NCBI RefSeq assembly: GCF_900090045.1
Contig: NC_041787.1
Location: forward strand, 2,663,001 to 2,727,000
Origin: Plasmodium malariae
Taxonomy: Eukaryota; Apicomplexa; Aconoidasida; Haemosporida; Plasmodiidae
DNA: 64,000 bases
Direction of reading: 5' to 3'
Shown: positions 13,810 through 27,424 of the stretch, piece by piece
Numbering within the stretch: position 1 is the stretch's first letter
Layout of the letters: the number at the start of each line of letters is the position of its first letter
Position numbers and translations under genes: made by a program
The notes under the pieces: model-generated
Databases searched by the model: none
Told to the model about the DNA's origin: nothing
Seen by the model: only the letters and a program-made list of their open reading frames with translations

Positions 13810-14761
13810 ATGAAACAAAAAATTAAGTAGTTCTTATTTATTGCAATTTCAATGTTTATGCTTCTAACATGGATATGTAATTTCCGAGACAACATAGTAT
13901 ACTAATATTATTCAAAGATATTTGTATTATTAATTTTATTATTGTTAATTTCAATTAATTCGTTTTTTTATAATGAGATTATTAGTCTGTTTAAATAAAG
14001 AATATTTACTTTTTTTAGAAAACTTTTAATAAATATTTGAATAAAAAGTACAAACCTGGTAGAACAATAAATGCAAGAAGTTATTGATTGTTATCGAAAT
14101 ATAAACAAGATGAGGATATAAATATTTCAGAGATAAAAAAAGGGATGTCAAATAATGAATTTAACAGAAAAAAAAATATATGTAATAAAGTAAAAGAAAA
14201 CACTGAAAAACACAGACATTCACATAAAGGTTCATTATATTTTGAGGGGTACAGTAAAAAAACTCAGAAAAATCAATATAGTATACTAAAACGAAAAAGT
14301 ATTCCTATTTTGAAAAACAAATATTCAGAGAACTTGATTATAAAGATAGCCTTAAAAACTACAAGATAATTAATTATAAGGAATATGAAAAATTAATACG
14401 TAGGAAACGAGGAATAAAAATTGTTTCAATTTCACTATTTATATTGTTATTGATAATACCCATATTAGATTTTTCATTAAAGCATTTTTTACAAAAAGGT
14501 TTGTTGGAGTTATCAGGGTTGTTAATAGTAGATCTCTATTTAAAAAGCTCGAGTGGAAAAGATTTAGAAGGAAGTATTAGTTCGTTGTTCTCTTCCATTT
14601 CTGTGGTAGATCATACTACAATATTTTTGATCTCGAATATTTTTTTATATTGTTTACCTATATTTATATTAGCTGTCATATTTATATTAGGGATGGTTTA
14701 TTACTATAGAAAAGTTATAAAATATGAAAATATCAAGTTTAGAAAAAAATCACATGAATAA
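13810..14761 (+). pseudogene. fam-l-type exported protein pseudogene
   Basis: Two-exon fam-l-type gene, broken. Exon 1 is 13810-13896 (29 codons, hydrophobic, ends ...LLTWICNFRDNI, donor GTATAC) and has an in-frame TAG at 13828-13830. Exon 2 starts at 14019 after TTTTTTTAG. It reads KTFNKYLNKKYK, carries TGA at 14085-14087, and continues SKYKQDEDINIS. It shifts frame in the A-rich stretch around 14280-14300; the second half then reads YSYFEKQIFRELDYKD and two membrane spans, ending KYENIKFRKKSHE with TAA at 14759-14761. Exon 2 is 743 nt, one base short of a multiple of three. The landmarks TFNK near the start, FEKxIFxELDY in the middle and a basic KYExIKFRK tail match the fam-l genes at 30159 and 54006. 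Three separate lesions make it a genuine pseudogene rather than a sequence error. Confidence 0.88.
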
Positions 14762-17700
14762 AAAGTAATATGTATCTTTTTGAAAAATGGTATTTAGTAG
14801 GTAGCAAAATATAATTAGTAATAAACTGAAGAAAAATAATTACTTAATACATTATATAAATATGTCTAAATATGCTTGTATTTTTTATAGAAATGAGTAA
14901 TAATATATGGTCTCAGCTTTTTTTTGTAAATAGAATTTTTGATATTTTCTTACTTCTCCACTTGTATTTTAATGGAAGACTTCAACTTTATTAAATATTT
15001 TGACACTATACATATGTTTTTGAATTAAAATATATCTCATGAAAAATATATATATTTGAATTAAAATTAATGTATAATTGAATAATTCATATAATTTTAT
15101 TAATGTTAATTTCTATTTGACTAAAAATTTTTTGCTTTACATTTTTTATCTAGGTCTATTCTAAAATGATTATTACTTTAGGTTATTAAAGAAATATAAT
15201 ATCATTGTTAAATTGACAATAAATAGGTCTGTTTTTTCTATGGATGAATGTATATAAATAACTTTTTTTACAGAGGTAAGGATATATTTTATTTTTCACT
15301 AAAAATGTCTTCATATTTATTCCATAGATTACGCTTTATATGAAATATGTCACAAAAAGTAAAAATTGTGAAAATCTTTTAAACAGACTTCTGGTACTTT
15401 TTAAATCGCATAAGTGTGACATTATACGTATATAATAAAATAATATACTTTTTAATTATATATTATTTAATATTACTTTATAACCTTAAGATTTAATATA
15501 ATTACAATTTAATGATGAGATAAAAACAATTATTATACTATTATTGCTCCTAATTGTAGTGTTAATTTAAATTTGTGAAAATGAATTAATCGTATATTAT
15601 ACTAAAATTAAAAAATATGTTACGATTTAACAGCTATTTGCTTTTTGTAAGTTATTCAAAAATTAAATAAATTAATTAAATTTAATAACATATAAATAGG
15701 CAATATAAAAAATTATTTTCTTCATCTTTTGTTAATAGAGTATTTATATTATTGCATTATGATCCTGTAATAATATAAATTGTCATATGGTATAATTAAA
15801 AAATATATTTTTTTTTACGTTAATGCAATAATAAGTAGGTATTTATTTACATTTTTTTTAATTTTAATATGTCTACAATTATATTAAGAAATTAATTTAT
15901 ATCATTTAAAGTGTTATAGAGAAAGTATCGTCAGTATTATTAATAATACTTTCAAACTAATAATGAAATATTTTTAATAAAATATTAGAAAAAAAAAGTA
16001 GCACTTTCTTAAATGTAATTCATCTATGAGTATTTGAATTTTAGAATTGGAATTAAGAGTTTATTATTTATGTTATATCTATGAAATATTCACTAATTAC
16101 TTTTGTAATTTAATTTTTAGTAGAATGTGTTTTTAAGGGATTATTATTTTTGAGCATCATTATACTGCACCAATAAATAATAGGAATATTATATCTATTA
16201 ACCTATAATTATACATACATAATTATGATTTAAACTTGTTTTATAAGGATTTATAAATATTTATGAAAAAAATAATTTGATGACAAAAAAAATTATGTTT
16301 ATGTTATTGATTGAATTAATCAAATAAATAATTAAATAATATTACAAAATAAAAGAGAAATGGAAAAAATAATTAAGAAGAATGCATATAGCGTAGAATA
16401 CATGAGAACATGAACAAATTAACATTTTAATTTTAATGCATTATATAGAATTCTTTAATTTTTCTATTTTATTTCTTAACATACATGTTACAAGCTTAGT
16501 TTTTACCAATATTTAAGAGGTATCCCAATTTTTATGTAAAAACCTTTGTTTAATTATTTAAAATATATATCGTTGAATACATAAAAGCGTACAAAAGATA
16601 GTGAATGTGAATCATTATGAATTTTACAATTTGTATAATGTAATTGAATAATATGTAATTATATCACCTTTTTCAACTTTAATGATTAAAAAAAAAATAT
16701 CTTAACCGTAATAATTGTTTTCTTTTTTTGAAATTTATTAAATTTTTTTTTTTTTTTGTCAATAATAATATATTTTTTAAAATAATAATATATTATTATA
16801 ATTATTATTTTTATTGTAAATAAAAAAAAGGTAAAATTAATAAGATATATAATAATTTTCTTATTATAAGAAATATTTATATTATTTGAAAATAATATCT
16901 GCTTATATTTTCTGAAAAAATAATTCATGAAAAGCATATATTAAAATGAAAATAGGAGAATTTTTTTTAAATTAATTCATAAAAAAAATTAGTAAATTCA
17001 TTATATTCCCTAGAATTTTTCAAGATCTTTTTATATATAATATATTTACGTTTTTTTGCTACCATCTATTTTAAGAAAATATGGATATATATTTTTTTTA
17101 AAAATTATTGAATTGCGAATAATATTTTTATACTAAATGGATTATTACCTTTTTATTTATTATTATATTAATATATCTATCTGTATATATTTATATACAT
17201 TTTTGAAAGGTATAATTTATGTATGAAAATTAAGAATTTTTAATCATTTCTTTAAAAAAATATCTTTTGTATTCGGATTTAGATAAAAAATATAATATCG
17301 TAGAATTGTTATACAAGAATATAACGATCATTAATGTATTACTTTTAAATGTATGCGTAAATTCATTTATTATTTTTTGTAAATATGTATTTTATTTTAT
17401 TAATTTACATTAGATCTTAAATGAACATATTTTTTCGTATAGATATTAATAGGCACTTTATGTAATAAAAAATATTTTTCATAACTTCTCATTCCTTTTC
17501 TATTATTTTCATTGTCAATTAATTAATATTAATCAACTATAACAAGAAACAGAGCATAAAATATGGATAATATTAATATATGTTCTTGGTAACATAAAAT
17601 GTCATAATTATCTATTGAATATATATTAATAGACATATTCTCCATGTTATATATTCTCTTAAATAAATGAGAAATTTTTATGACTTATTTAATAATTTTT

Positions 17701-18100
17701 GATTTTCCTTTATTTTATCTATCGTTCAATTTTCGCGTAGTATTATATATTTTTTTTTTTTTTTGGTACAGATAAATAAAGAAAAATTTTCCATATTAAA
17801 ACTATTAAAAAATTAGCTTAAATATTTTAAATATTCATTATTTAAATTTATTAAAATAATTTTAATAATAATTTATTTTTATAGTAACTCTATGTATAAA
17901 TTATATTAAAACCTTTTTAATGATATATTACATTTGTAAAATTTAATATATGTTATAACTGCAACATTCAATTTATTACAGTTAATGCAAAGTAAGTAAA
18001 AAATAATAATATAAATAGTTTCTTCTATCAATTGTAGTATTTAAAATTTCGTTATCATTTATACTGTTGCATATATATGATGACATTTAAAAAGTAAAAA
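14762..18100. other. Intergenic with fam-type 3' flank
   Basis: No gene seen. The first 450 bp resembles the 3' flanks of other fam genes, including a shared ctaaaatgattatt element at about 15160, roughly 400 bp after the stop. The rest is low-complexity A/T. An 83-codon minus-strand frame at 16686-16937 is made of Lys/Ile/Phe/Tyr/Asn runs and is not credible as a gene. Confidence 0.5.
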
Positions 18101-18895
18101 ATGAAAAAAATCCTTAAGTCTCTCAATTTTATTAAAATTCTTGCATTTACTCTTTTAATTTGGATATTCCATTATAACAATAATGAGGTATTATAATAAT
18201 ATATCATATTTAATTTTTAAGTATAATATTTTCTTAGTACGGAAATATATAATATACAAAATATTAATTGTATACGTTTTTTTTTTTTTAGAATAACAGT
18301 TATGTGTCATTGGATAAGAAGTAAAATACGATAAAGTGTCATTTATATTTAGAACATAATTGTATACTAATAGAGGAATTGGTGGGTGTAAAATCTTATG
18401 AAGTTACATCAGTTAATAGGCACAGTAAAAAATTATTAGAAGGAAAGAAAAATGTATCTAATAATAACAAAGAAATCGTCTCAAAAACGAGGAATTAATA
18501 AAAATTCATTAAATAAGAAGAAACGGATAAAACATCTACGAAAAAAAAACATTCTTTACTTAATACTGTAGATACTTTTTTTGAAAAAAAAAATATTCAA
18601 TTAATTAGATTCCAAAGATAAAATTACAAAAAACCCTTAAATTAATAGAAATATTGCAAAAGGAATAATATACAGAAAGATAGCTTTAATGTCTATTCCA
18701 GCGTCTTTACTTTTATTAACAGGGTTATCACCTTAGATATTTTTCATTGTAACAATATATGATACTAACTAGTCAAATACTATAAACAAATTAGAATCTC
18801 TTGTATAGACAAATTTGGTGTTTTTCTGTTTTATGATTTTCTTAATTATAATGGCAATTATTTATTATTTGATGAAAAAGGTAAAATATGAATGA
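18101..18895 (+). pseudogene. Decayed two-exon exported protein gene (paralogue of 22597-23494)
   Basis: Exon 1 is 18101-18187 (29 codons, open: ILAFTLLIWIFHYNNNE) with a GTATTA donor. Exon 2 starts at 18292 after a poly-T acceptor, reads NNSYVSLDKK, and stops at 18322-18324. Several more stops follow. A frame change near the A10 run at 18584-18593 is consistent with loss of FEKKIFN reading, as seen in the paralogue. The distal part still reads NRNIAKGIIYRKIALM, then a membrane span, a gap with stops, a second span (FMIFLIIMAIIYYL) and a basic tail KKVKYE ending in TGA at 18893-18895. Exon 1 (ILAF...HYN) and the NN start of exon 2 tie it to the gene at 22597 rather than to the classic fam-l copies. 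Exon 1 is better preserved than exon 2. Confidence 0.75.
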
Positions 18896-21800
18896 TAAAG
18901 ACAAAAAACCCTAAAACTTGCTATAAAGAGTTAAGTTCCTTAGTAAGAAAAACTTTTAATTTAAAAGAATAAGATATATAATATCGTTAAAAATATAACA
19001 TGCAGTTAATTTTTAGAATATCTCCAATTTTTACATAACTATTTTGATATAAAATATAAAAATACGTATTGCTGTTCTTTAGTATGTTTCATTGATTTAT
19101 TTTTTAAATTAGTATATTAAATATATGGTTGTTGTTAATTTAATATTTTGGCATAACATTTGTGTGTATTTAAGTATATTTGTATAGGGAATAAATGATT
19201 GTACAATGATATATTTATAATAAGGTACATTTCATATTATTAGTTAATTTAGTAGAGATATTATCATTGTTGACACGAAATAGTGGCATTTATTTTGTTT
19301 TCATTCTTTTGCTTTATTTTATATCAACATAATTATTTCATGATGCAATTAATAAAGGAGACTGTTTATTTTAATTGTTAGTATTTTTTTTATTATGTAA
19401 TATAAATAAATATGCATATTTCTTTTTTTTTAAATAGATAAATTTAATATTTATTTTAATGTTATAATAAATGTATTGTGATACCTACCTACTACAAACA
19501 CGATTTGAGTATTTTTAAAATTCTAAATAATTTAAACGCATAATAATAACTATATAAAAATATAATATTGTATTTAAGAATTATCTATAAATAGAAAATT
19601 ATCAGTTATAGAATTAATAAAGCTTTACGACTAAACTAAGGAATTATGTTCAATTTATGATTTTATATATAACCATAAGAAATGGTTAGATACAAACCTG
19701 TTTTACAGGTAATTCACAGTTACACATAATAAAAAAAAGATTGTGAATATTCTTTTTTGTTTTTGACAGTATTATTTATTACATATATGAATCATTTTTA
19801 GTCTGATATTAGTATGTATTATTCGAGAACTACACATCTTGTTCGCACTAAAGATACAATTATTAACAAATTGTTTAATATATTTATAATTAAATTCATT
19901 CAGAAATAAAATAAAATGTAAATCGCTTTTAAGTATAATTATACTTTTTAATATAATCAATATGTATAGATTGTTATTTATTCGTTTCTGATACATTATA
20001 TATTTTCTCTATGCGTCCGTTTACCGGATTAGTACAATAATAATGAATATGCTAATAACTATTAGTAGTTTATATGAATTATTAGGAGTTTATTCTTTAT
20101 ATTAACCCTTTTTTGAATTATATAAAGGTAACATAAAGGAAATTTATGTAGTATATATAAGTTAATTTATGAATGGATTATTATGCTTTTATTAATTATG
20201 TAGGCTTCATAATATTTTAATTAGTATATTAATATGTTGCATATTAATGGTTAAATTATATAAAAATAATTTACATCGTTTTTGATACATTATATATAAC
20301 AAAATCTCACATATTATATTTTCTTATTTTTTTTATATTTGGATTATTTAAATTTAAACTGAAAACCCTAATTAAAATTAATATTTGATTTATTAATTAC
20401 AGAGTATGTATATTTGAAAATGTATTTTAAAGATCATAAGAAAGCTTACATATTACATTTTCGTTTAAAGATATAGTTGAAATTACATAAATTGAGTTTA
20501 AAATTTCTAGTATTACGAATAAAAAGATTTATGATCTAATAAAAATTTTAATGTGTTTTGTATATTATTTTTTTTTCTTTGCTTATATTTTGAGGTTCAA
20601 AATTTAATGTGTATGTTTAATAGTTTTTTTTTTGGAAATCAAAATATTACTCAAACTTTTTTTAAATTTAGCTTAATTCTAATGTTTTATATATTTATGT
20701 CGGCTCTTATTAGGTTTAACTAATAAAATGCTTGATCAATAAATGATGATATACTTATGTTTATAATATTATTACTTCACGTATGTAATTGTTGATTTAT
20801 TTCTGTTTTAAATATATTATGAATCATACATTATTAAATATACTGAGAGACGGGAAAATTTTGTATGCTTAATATTGATGAAATTAAATAAATAAATCAA
20901 TAAATTTTTATTTTGAATAAAAGGAAAAGCGAAAAAAAATTTAAAATAAATAAGTATTCTCAAATGTTTTTGAAAGCGCATAAAAGTTAATGTATTCTTT
21001 TCATTATATTATATAAAATTTATATGTTATAATTTATTTAATAATATAAGCTTTATACTTTTAATTTTACTAATTTTTATGTGTTACCTCGTTTTTATGT
21101 AAACAAAATTAATTCATCAATATAATTGTTTATGAAATGAAAAAAATCGGCAAAAAATATAAAACCGGTGTTATAATGAATCTTAACATATATACATATA
21201 AAATAATGGAATAAATATATATTTATTTCAATATTTTCAATTTCATTAAGTAATTCCAAAAAATTATATTAACTGTAACAAATTAATATTTCTTCCTTTT
21301 TTTTTAAGTAATTATATTCTATGTATAATTAATTTATAATTAATAGTTGTGTTATAATGAACAAAGCGTAAAAATATAAATATATAAAATAATCTTCTGG
21401 TTAAAAGAAATTTATATGCTATATAAAAGTATTACTGTTTTCATTTCCTTTTAAAAATATATTTTTTAGTATCTATTATATAAAATAATATATGACGTGT
21501 TTTTTCAAACTTTTTCATCCATAATGATAATATATTAACTATATTTCAAAATGTTTTATATTATACATTTATATAAATTAAAATTATATTTTATGTGGTT
21601 AAATATGCTTATGATATTATATGGCTATAATTATTTTTTAAATTATTTAATTATATACAGTGGTATTATAGTGAAAAAATTTTATCAAGATTTTTGTTTT
21701 TCTATTTTTTAGAAGAATTAACATTTCTGTGAATATGAACTTATTTATATTTAAAAAAGAAAAAAACATATGGAATATATAAAATTAGAAATTTTTCATT

Positions 21801-22596
21801 ACATAGCGTAAATTATTTATAGGATTTACATCTATGTATAATATTATAAAATCATTATAAGCATATATGTCCCTTATTATTATAGTGTTTCAAAATATAT
21901 ATATAAATTGTATATTTATTACTAGTTTGTAATTTTGCATTATAAATATATAATTATAAAAGAACATATTTTTTAAAAATTGTACTAACATACATATAAT
22001 ATAATAAAAAATATATTACTAAAAACATATTCCTTTACTACTATTTTTACTTTAATAATAAATAATACTATATATATATCACAAAACGATAAATAAAACA
22101 TGTATAATATTAGAAATATCAATTGCATAGAAGCTGTAACAATAGCTAGCTTTTTAATATATATATGTGCCCATTTTCTACAATGTATGCTTTCTATTAA
22201 ATAAACTAAATATTATTGTCATTGATTTAATAATTTTGGATATTATTTTAACTAAACTTATTTTTTTTTTTCATTTTTAAAAAAATCAATAAAGAAAAAA
22301 AATTTCACTTATTTATAAAGAACGCATTAAAATTTTGTAATTATTTTTATCCAAATTGTTTTCTAATATATACCTTTCTTATTAATAGCCCCCTATACAA
22401 ATTATACTAAATCAATTTTAATGTTTTCTTTTTATTGAAATATTTAATAATATTTATATTTATATAAATACATTTTGAGATATATAAGATAAACATATCA
22501 TAAATAATTGTATGAATAACAATTTTTATTATTTTAAAAATTTTGAATATTGTTAATATTTTTATTAATCTATACTTATTAATATTTATGTAAACA
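18896..22596. other. Intergenic, one weak minus-strand frame
   Basis: No gene is supported. A 74-codon minus-strand frame at 19772-19996 begins with ATG and is less repetitive than its surroundings (SANKMCSSRIIHTNIRLK), but it lacks a family match or a second exon. The remainder is A/T-rich. A lone aaaccctaa near 20362 is not a telomeric array. Confidence 0.4.
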
Positions 22597-23494
22597 ATGG
22601 AAGAAATGTACAGGTCTTTCATCAGTATTAAAATCCTTGCATTCGTTATTTTAATTTTGATATGCCATTATAATAGTATAGTATGATAATAATATTTAAT
22701 ATTTTTTTTTAATTTTTTTGGCTTTTGGCTTTTTATTTATTTCTTGCTTTCAGAATTATTTTCTTAGTATAGAAATATATATATTTAAAAATAATAAATG
22801 TTTACGTTGGTTTTTTTTTTAGAATAACTTTAGTAAAACATTATGTAAGAAGTATAAATTAGATGGAGATTTATGCTTAACAACTAATAGACAACTATCA
22901 GGGGATTCAAGGTATATAAAATTAAATGATGTTATAGGATGTAACGTTAAATATAATAAATTGCTAAATGAAGATAATTCTAAAAATAATGAAAAAAATG
23001 TATCCAAAATCGAAAAATTTAGAACAACAGCATTAAATGGAAGGGAATGGAACAAAGTACCTAAAAAAATAAAGTCTTCCCATAATAGTATGGATAAATA
23101 TTTTGAAAAAAAAATATTCAATCTATTAGAAACCTTTGATAAAAGTGATATGAAAATTAATAAAATGACTCATAATATAAAAAGACGTAGAAAGATAGTT
23201 TCGCGTGCTATTCCAATATTTTTAGCTTTATTTATGGGATTAGTGTTTACTTCGTCATCTAAGGCATTAGTTATAATGGATAAATGTTTTATATTTGGTA
23301 CGTCAGGACACGATTGCGTGAAAAAAAGTGCGGATTGTATAAAATTTCCAATATCTCAAGGTGCTTTAGTAGCTGGTTCGGTAGTTTTAATTTTTATAGT
23401 ATTTTTGTTTATAGTAGGTATTGGTTATACCTTTAAAAAAATTGAAAAATATGAAAAGATGAAAGAAAATAATTGTAAAATTTGTTATTTTTAG
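22597..23494 (+). CDS. fam-l/fam-m-like exported protein, two exons, intact, 251 aa
   Basis: Two-exon Plasmodium exported-type membrane protein of unknown function. Exon 1 is 22597-22680 (28 codons, hydrophobic, KILAFVILILICHYNSI; donor GTATGA). Exon 2 is 22823-23494 (acceptor TTTTTTTAG, ends CKICYF, TAG). Residues about 9-25 form the signal or anchor. The middle is hydrophilic and Lys/Asn-rich and includes DKYFEKKIFNLLETFDK, which matches the fam-l FEKKIF landmark. Two membrane spans lie at about residues 157-172 and 209-231, separated by a loop with three cysteines (CFIFGTSGHDC, ADC). A short basic tail follows. RQLSG at about residues 52-56 resembles the RxLxE/Q/D export motif but has Gly in the last position. 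It is related to the decayed copy at 18101 and differs from the fam-l and fam-m copies, so it may be a separate subfamily. Confidence 0.82.
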
Positions 23495-25099
23495 TCATAT
23501 CCTTTCCCAGGAATAATTTTTAAATTCTAAAAAAAAAACTTACGTAGTATTCATAAAAATATTACATTCATAAAAAGAGTATTTACAGTTAACTAATTTG
23601 TATATTATAACCTGAATATACATAACTGTTTTATGATAAAATAAAAGTATATATTTTTTTAAATTTTTATTAATTTAATTATTTTATTTTTTAAATTGGT
23701 ATTTTTAGGAATTCTCAGAATTTAATATTTTATCATAATATATATATGTTCATATAAGAATATTGGTATAGGAAATATAAGTACGTTTAATAAAGATACT
23801 ATTAAAAAGTTCATTTAATATTATTTCGTTAAATTCATATATAATTACTTGTTTTTAATCTTATAACGTGAACGTGCTTTATTTACATTTACTTTTCTTT
23901 TAGTTCAAATTGGTAATTTAGTCACCAAACTGATAAAATGTATTATACATTTCAAATTAATTATACATGACTTATTCTGTATTTTGTAAAATCAAAAGTG
24001 GATAATTTTTTTAGTTTTTGTAAAAAGCAAAATTAATTTATTTTTATTATAGATGAAATATTATGATAAATATATTATAGTGCGTATTTACTGTAAAAAC
24101 GTTTTTAATATATGTTTAAATTATTAAATTCATAAAATATAGAGATATAATATTGTAATAAAAAATTAATGGTTAAAAAAAAGAAACATTTATAGTTAAC
24201 TAGTAATTCCGAGTATTATAAATTCTTGTAACCAAATAGACGCTTATACATTAAATACCTAATTATTTCAAATGTATTATTATTAGAATTTTATAATAAT
24301 TACCTTACATATAATATAAACTTAAATATATATATATGCTCTAATTCTTTTTTCTCATTTTAATTAATATAAAAAGATCACAGTATGTTATTATAATATT
24401 AAATTTCATTTATATAATATATATGTGTATATAAGAAATAATTGTACTATTATTAAATAAATATATATATATATGTATATATATATATTTATATTGTAAA
24501 ATAATAAAAATAAATATTCGTTTTTGTAACAAAAACAGTTATATATTACACATCACATTTTTAACTAAAAATACTGTGGATATATAAGGTTTTTGAATAT
24601 ACGCGTTTTTAGTGGAGCAAAATATATATCATAATAGAATATTTATTGTAACTTTTTTCTTTATGTATTTTAAACATTATAACTTTTATTTATTTCTATA
24701 GGAAATTTTGTAAACTAAAATACACATAATCCCATATATATATATATAATATTGTAAAATTAAAAATAAAAATTAAAAAAATATAAAAAATTATGTAGTG
24801 TCTTTACTCTTACTAGTAGTATGTATTATATATGAGAAACCTACTTTTATATAAATTTATGATTATTAAAATTGTAATGAAAAATAAAATCTGGTAACAC
24901 TTTGTTGTTAAAATTCATGGATTTATTCTTTTTATATGAAAATGGCAATGTTACAATAATTTATAATTATTTCCGCAATACATATATGTTTTTTAATTAT
25001 TTTAAATTTGATAATATGTAACATACAAAAAATTGCAATATAAATAAATAAATACAACGTATATATGTTATAATGTCTAAAACCATGAATACTTATGTA
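23495..25099. other. Intergenic, A/T-rich
   Basis: No gene, RNA or ordered repeat seen. It contains several short (TA)n tracts (for example near 24460-24490) and poly-A or poly-T runs. Confidence 0.5.
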
Positions 25100-26273
25100 A
25101 AGTAAATAAAATGTATTCTTAATTTGAAATTTCTAATTAATAAATTATAGCAGTACTTGAAATTTTTACCTGACGAACAAAAAAGCCAGAATTACTAAAA
25201 TATCACATGTAAAATAATATGTATAAGATAAATTACATGGAAAGTATAAAATGGATTTGTATCTAGAACTTCATGTAAAGAAAAATAATTTTTCTATTTT
25301 TCTGAATTTTTACATATTATCCTGTCACCTGATTTTACATTTATGGAAATACATGTTTTATTTATTTTTTTCTATAAAATGAATAAAAGTGAAATATAGT
25401 AGAATAAATACTCTTACTTGATATTACTATTTAATTTGGTGAAAACGTTATAATTATAATGTAATTTTTTATATATTATTTATTTATCTATCGTATATAC
25501 ATTAATTTAATTCCCTTGGATGTTACATATATAAAAGGGTATTTAAGGATAAAAAAAATTAAGAATAGATCTTTAGAAAAACATACTTATCAATTATTAG
25601 CTGAAGTTTAATATTTTTTCAATTAAAATTATATCAACGGTACAACCCATTTTTCTCGTCATCATGCATAAGTATCATTACGGTAATGATATATATAATA
25701 ACTTCTACAAGAAGATAACTATGTTATAATTGGTGTATATTGGGTTAAATTTCAATTCTATATAATTTCGTGGGATCATATAATAATATAATTTTAAATA
25801 AAGCTTGTATAAAGGGAAAAAAAAAATGTTTTTTTTTTTGAATACTTTTTTTTCCAATTTTTTTTTATTTTATATAATAATATTAACGATGGTGTTTTTG
25901 ACGATTCTTTATATTAGGAACCTGTTTTAGGACTTATGTAATAAAAATTTTTACGTGTTATTGTCTAATAAACTCAAGGTATCATTTATCGTTTTGAATT
26001 ATATATTTATGTTCTAAAATTATGTGTTTTTCCTTCTCAAGAAAATTTCATGTATAAAGGGATTTTCGTGCTACTAATTTTTGAAATAGTATTGTATTTA
26101 TTTTATCCCTTTCTCTGAATAATTTCTATATGATTATGTTAATAATTTATATATATGCGTATTCATTTATTTATTTTTACTTTATTTTATTTATTAATAA
26201 ATTCTCTCTTATGTGTATATGTCAGTGGGTATTAGATTTTTCACTGAAAAAAATATAAAATATGACTTTTACT
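25100..26273. repeat. Conserved 3' flank of PIR gene (copy 2)
   Basis: Resembles the regions downstream of the PIR genes ending at 2521 and 38162. The anchor near 25290-25360 matches ones near 1571-1640 and 37160-37230, and gggtatttaa near 25538 matches gggtattaaa near 37397. No coding potential seen. Confidence 0.55.
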
Positions 26274-27424
26274 TCATGTTTCTCTTTGAGATTTATAACC
26301 AATATTATGAAAACTTCCTTCACAATTTCCATTTACTTCTTCTAGTATATTTTCTAAGCATTCTGTTTTTTCTTTTTCAATTTTGTTAATTTCATTTATT
26401 TTTTTCCTTTGCAAACGACTATGTAACAAGGTTTTTACTGGCGTAAACTATATAAAAAAGAAGAGATATATATGTAGTTAAAAATATAATTGTTTTTGTA
26501 CAGATAATTTTTGGTGAATTTGAATTAAACATATTATGGTTCCATATTTACATATTTATATATAATTTTGGTTTACCTTATATAAAATAAATAAAGTTAA
26601 AGAAGTAAGTAATACGACAGCTGTTGTTATACTGGGAGTAAATACATTATCTACTTCTGTAGGTGGTAAAATTTGTGATAAACCAGCACAATAAGTTGCT
26701 TTGCTCCTTTTATTATTATATGCTTCTTTAAAATTGTTTAACTCCTCACAAAAAGCTCCTTGATTTTTTTCACATTTCTCATAATTTTGAATATGAAACT
26801 TATAAATTTTATTAACATTTTCACATGTACTTCTCATGGATTCATCTTCTTTACAAATTTATTTATTAAAACCATCAAAATATCCGTATAATTCTTTAAG
26901 ATTATCTAAAATATTACGTGGAATATTTTTTATTTCTTCCTTGCATATATCATTTGTTCTAGAAGAAAAGTTTTTATATCCCTCAATCCAATCAGGATTT
27001 TTATTATAATTTTCATCTGACTTTATTTTGTAATATAGGTATTTACATAGTTTGACACTATGATATTTATAAGGATTATTTATCTCAATTAAATATCTAC
27101 CAATCTCTTGACAGGTAGTGCTAAAATTATCATTATTAATTGATTCACATTTGATTCCAGGATTTCTACCAGGTCTACTACTATTCCATGTATCTTATAT
27201 AGCTTTCTTATTAAAATCATCTCTATATTTAAGATATAATGTTACAGTATTCTCCTAAAAATAAAAAAAGTATAATAATAATATATAAATAGACAAATTT
27301 ATATTTTCATTAAACAAATTTATGTATAATTACTAGAAAAATGAACGCTTGGCTACAATGACAAATATAATAATTATAATATAAAAATAAATTTTGCGTT
27401 TCCTTCCGTATTATTAGTCATCAT
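26274..27424 (-). pseudogene. PIR (vir-like) pseudogene, two in-frame stops
   Basis: Three-exon PIR copy. Exon 1 is 27424-27398 (MMTNNTEGN), followed by GC instead of the GT donor seen in both sister genes. Exon 2 is 27254-26577, exactly 226 codons with no indel, but with TAA at 27197-27195 and at 26861-26859. Exon 3 is 26447-26274 (starts FTPVKTLLHSRL, ends in TGA). Family landmarks are present: CQEIGRYLIEI, LCKYLYYKIK, FCEELNNFKEAYN, YCAGLSQILPPTE, a membrane span and LYK at the exon 2 end. The last 93 codons of exon 2, from 26837, stay open. Point changes only, with no frameshift, suggest recent inactivation. A GC donor is occasionally used in eukaryotes, so the stops are the firmer evidence. 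Confidence 0.88.

Noticed and set aside
16686..16937. 83-codon minus-strand frame
   Set aside because: Almost entirely Lys, Ile, Phe, Tyr and Asn runs; typical of A/T-rich noncoding DNA.
20355..20375. aaaaccctaa motif resembling a telomere unit
   Set aside because: A single occurrence without tandem repetition; another single aaccct is near 175. No telomeric array.
22819..23121. 100-codon minus-strand frame opposite the fam-like gene
   Set aside because: Antisense shadow of the intact exon 2 on the plus strand.
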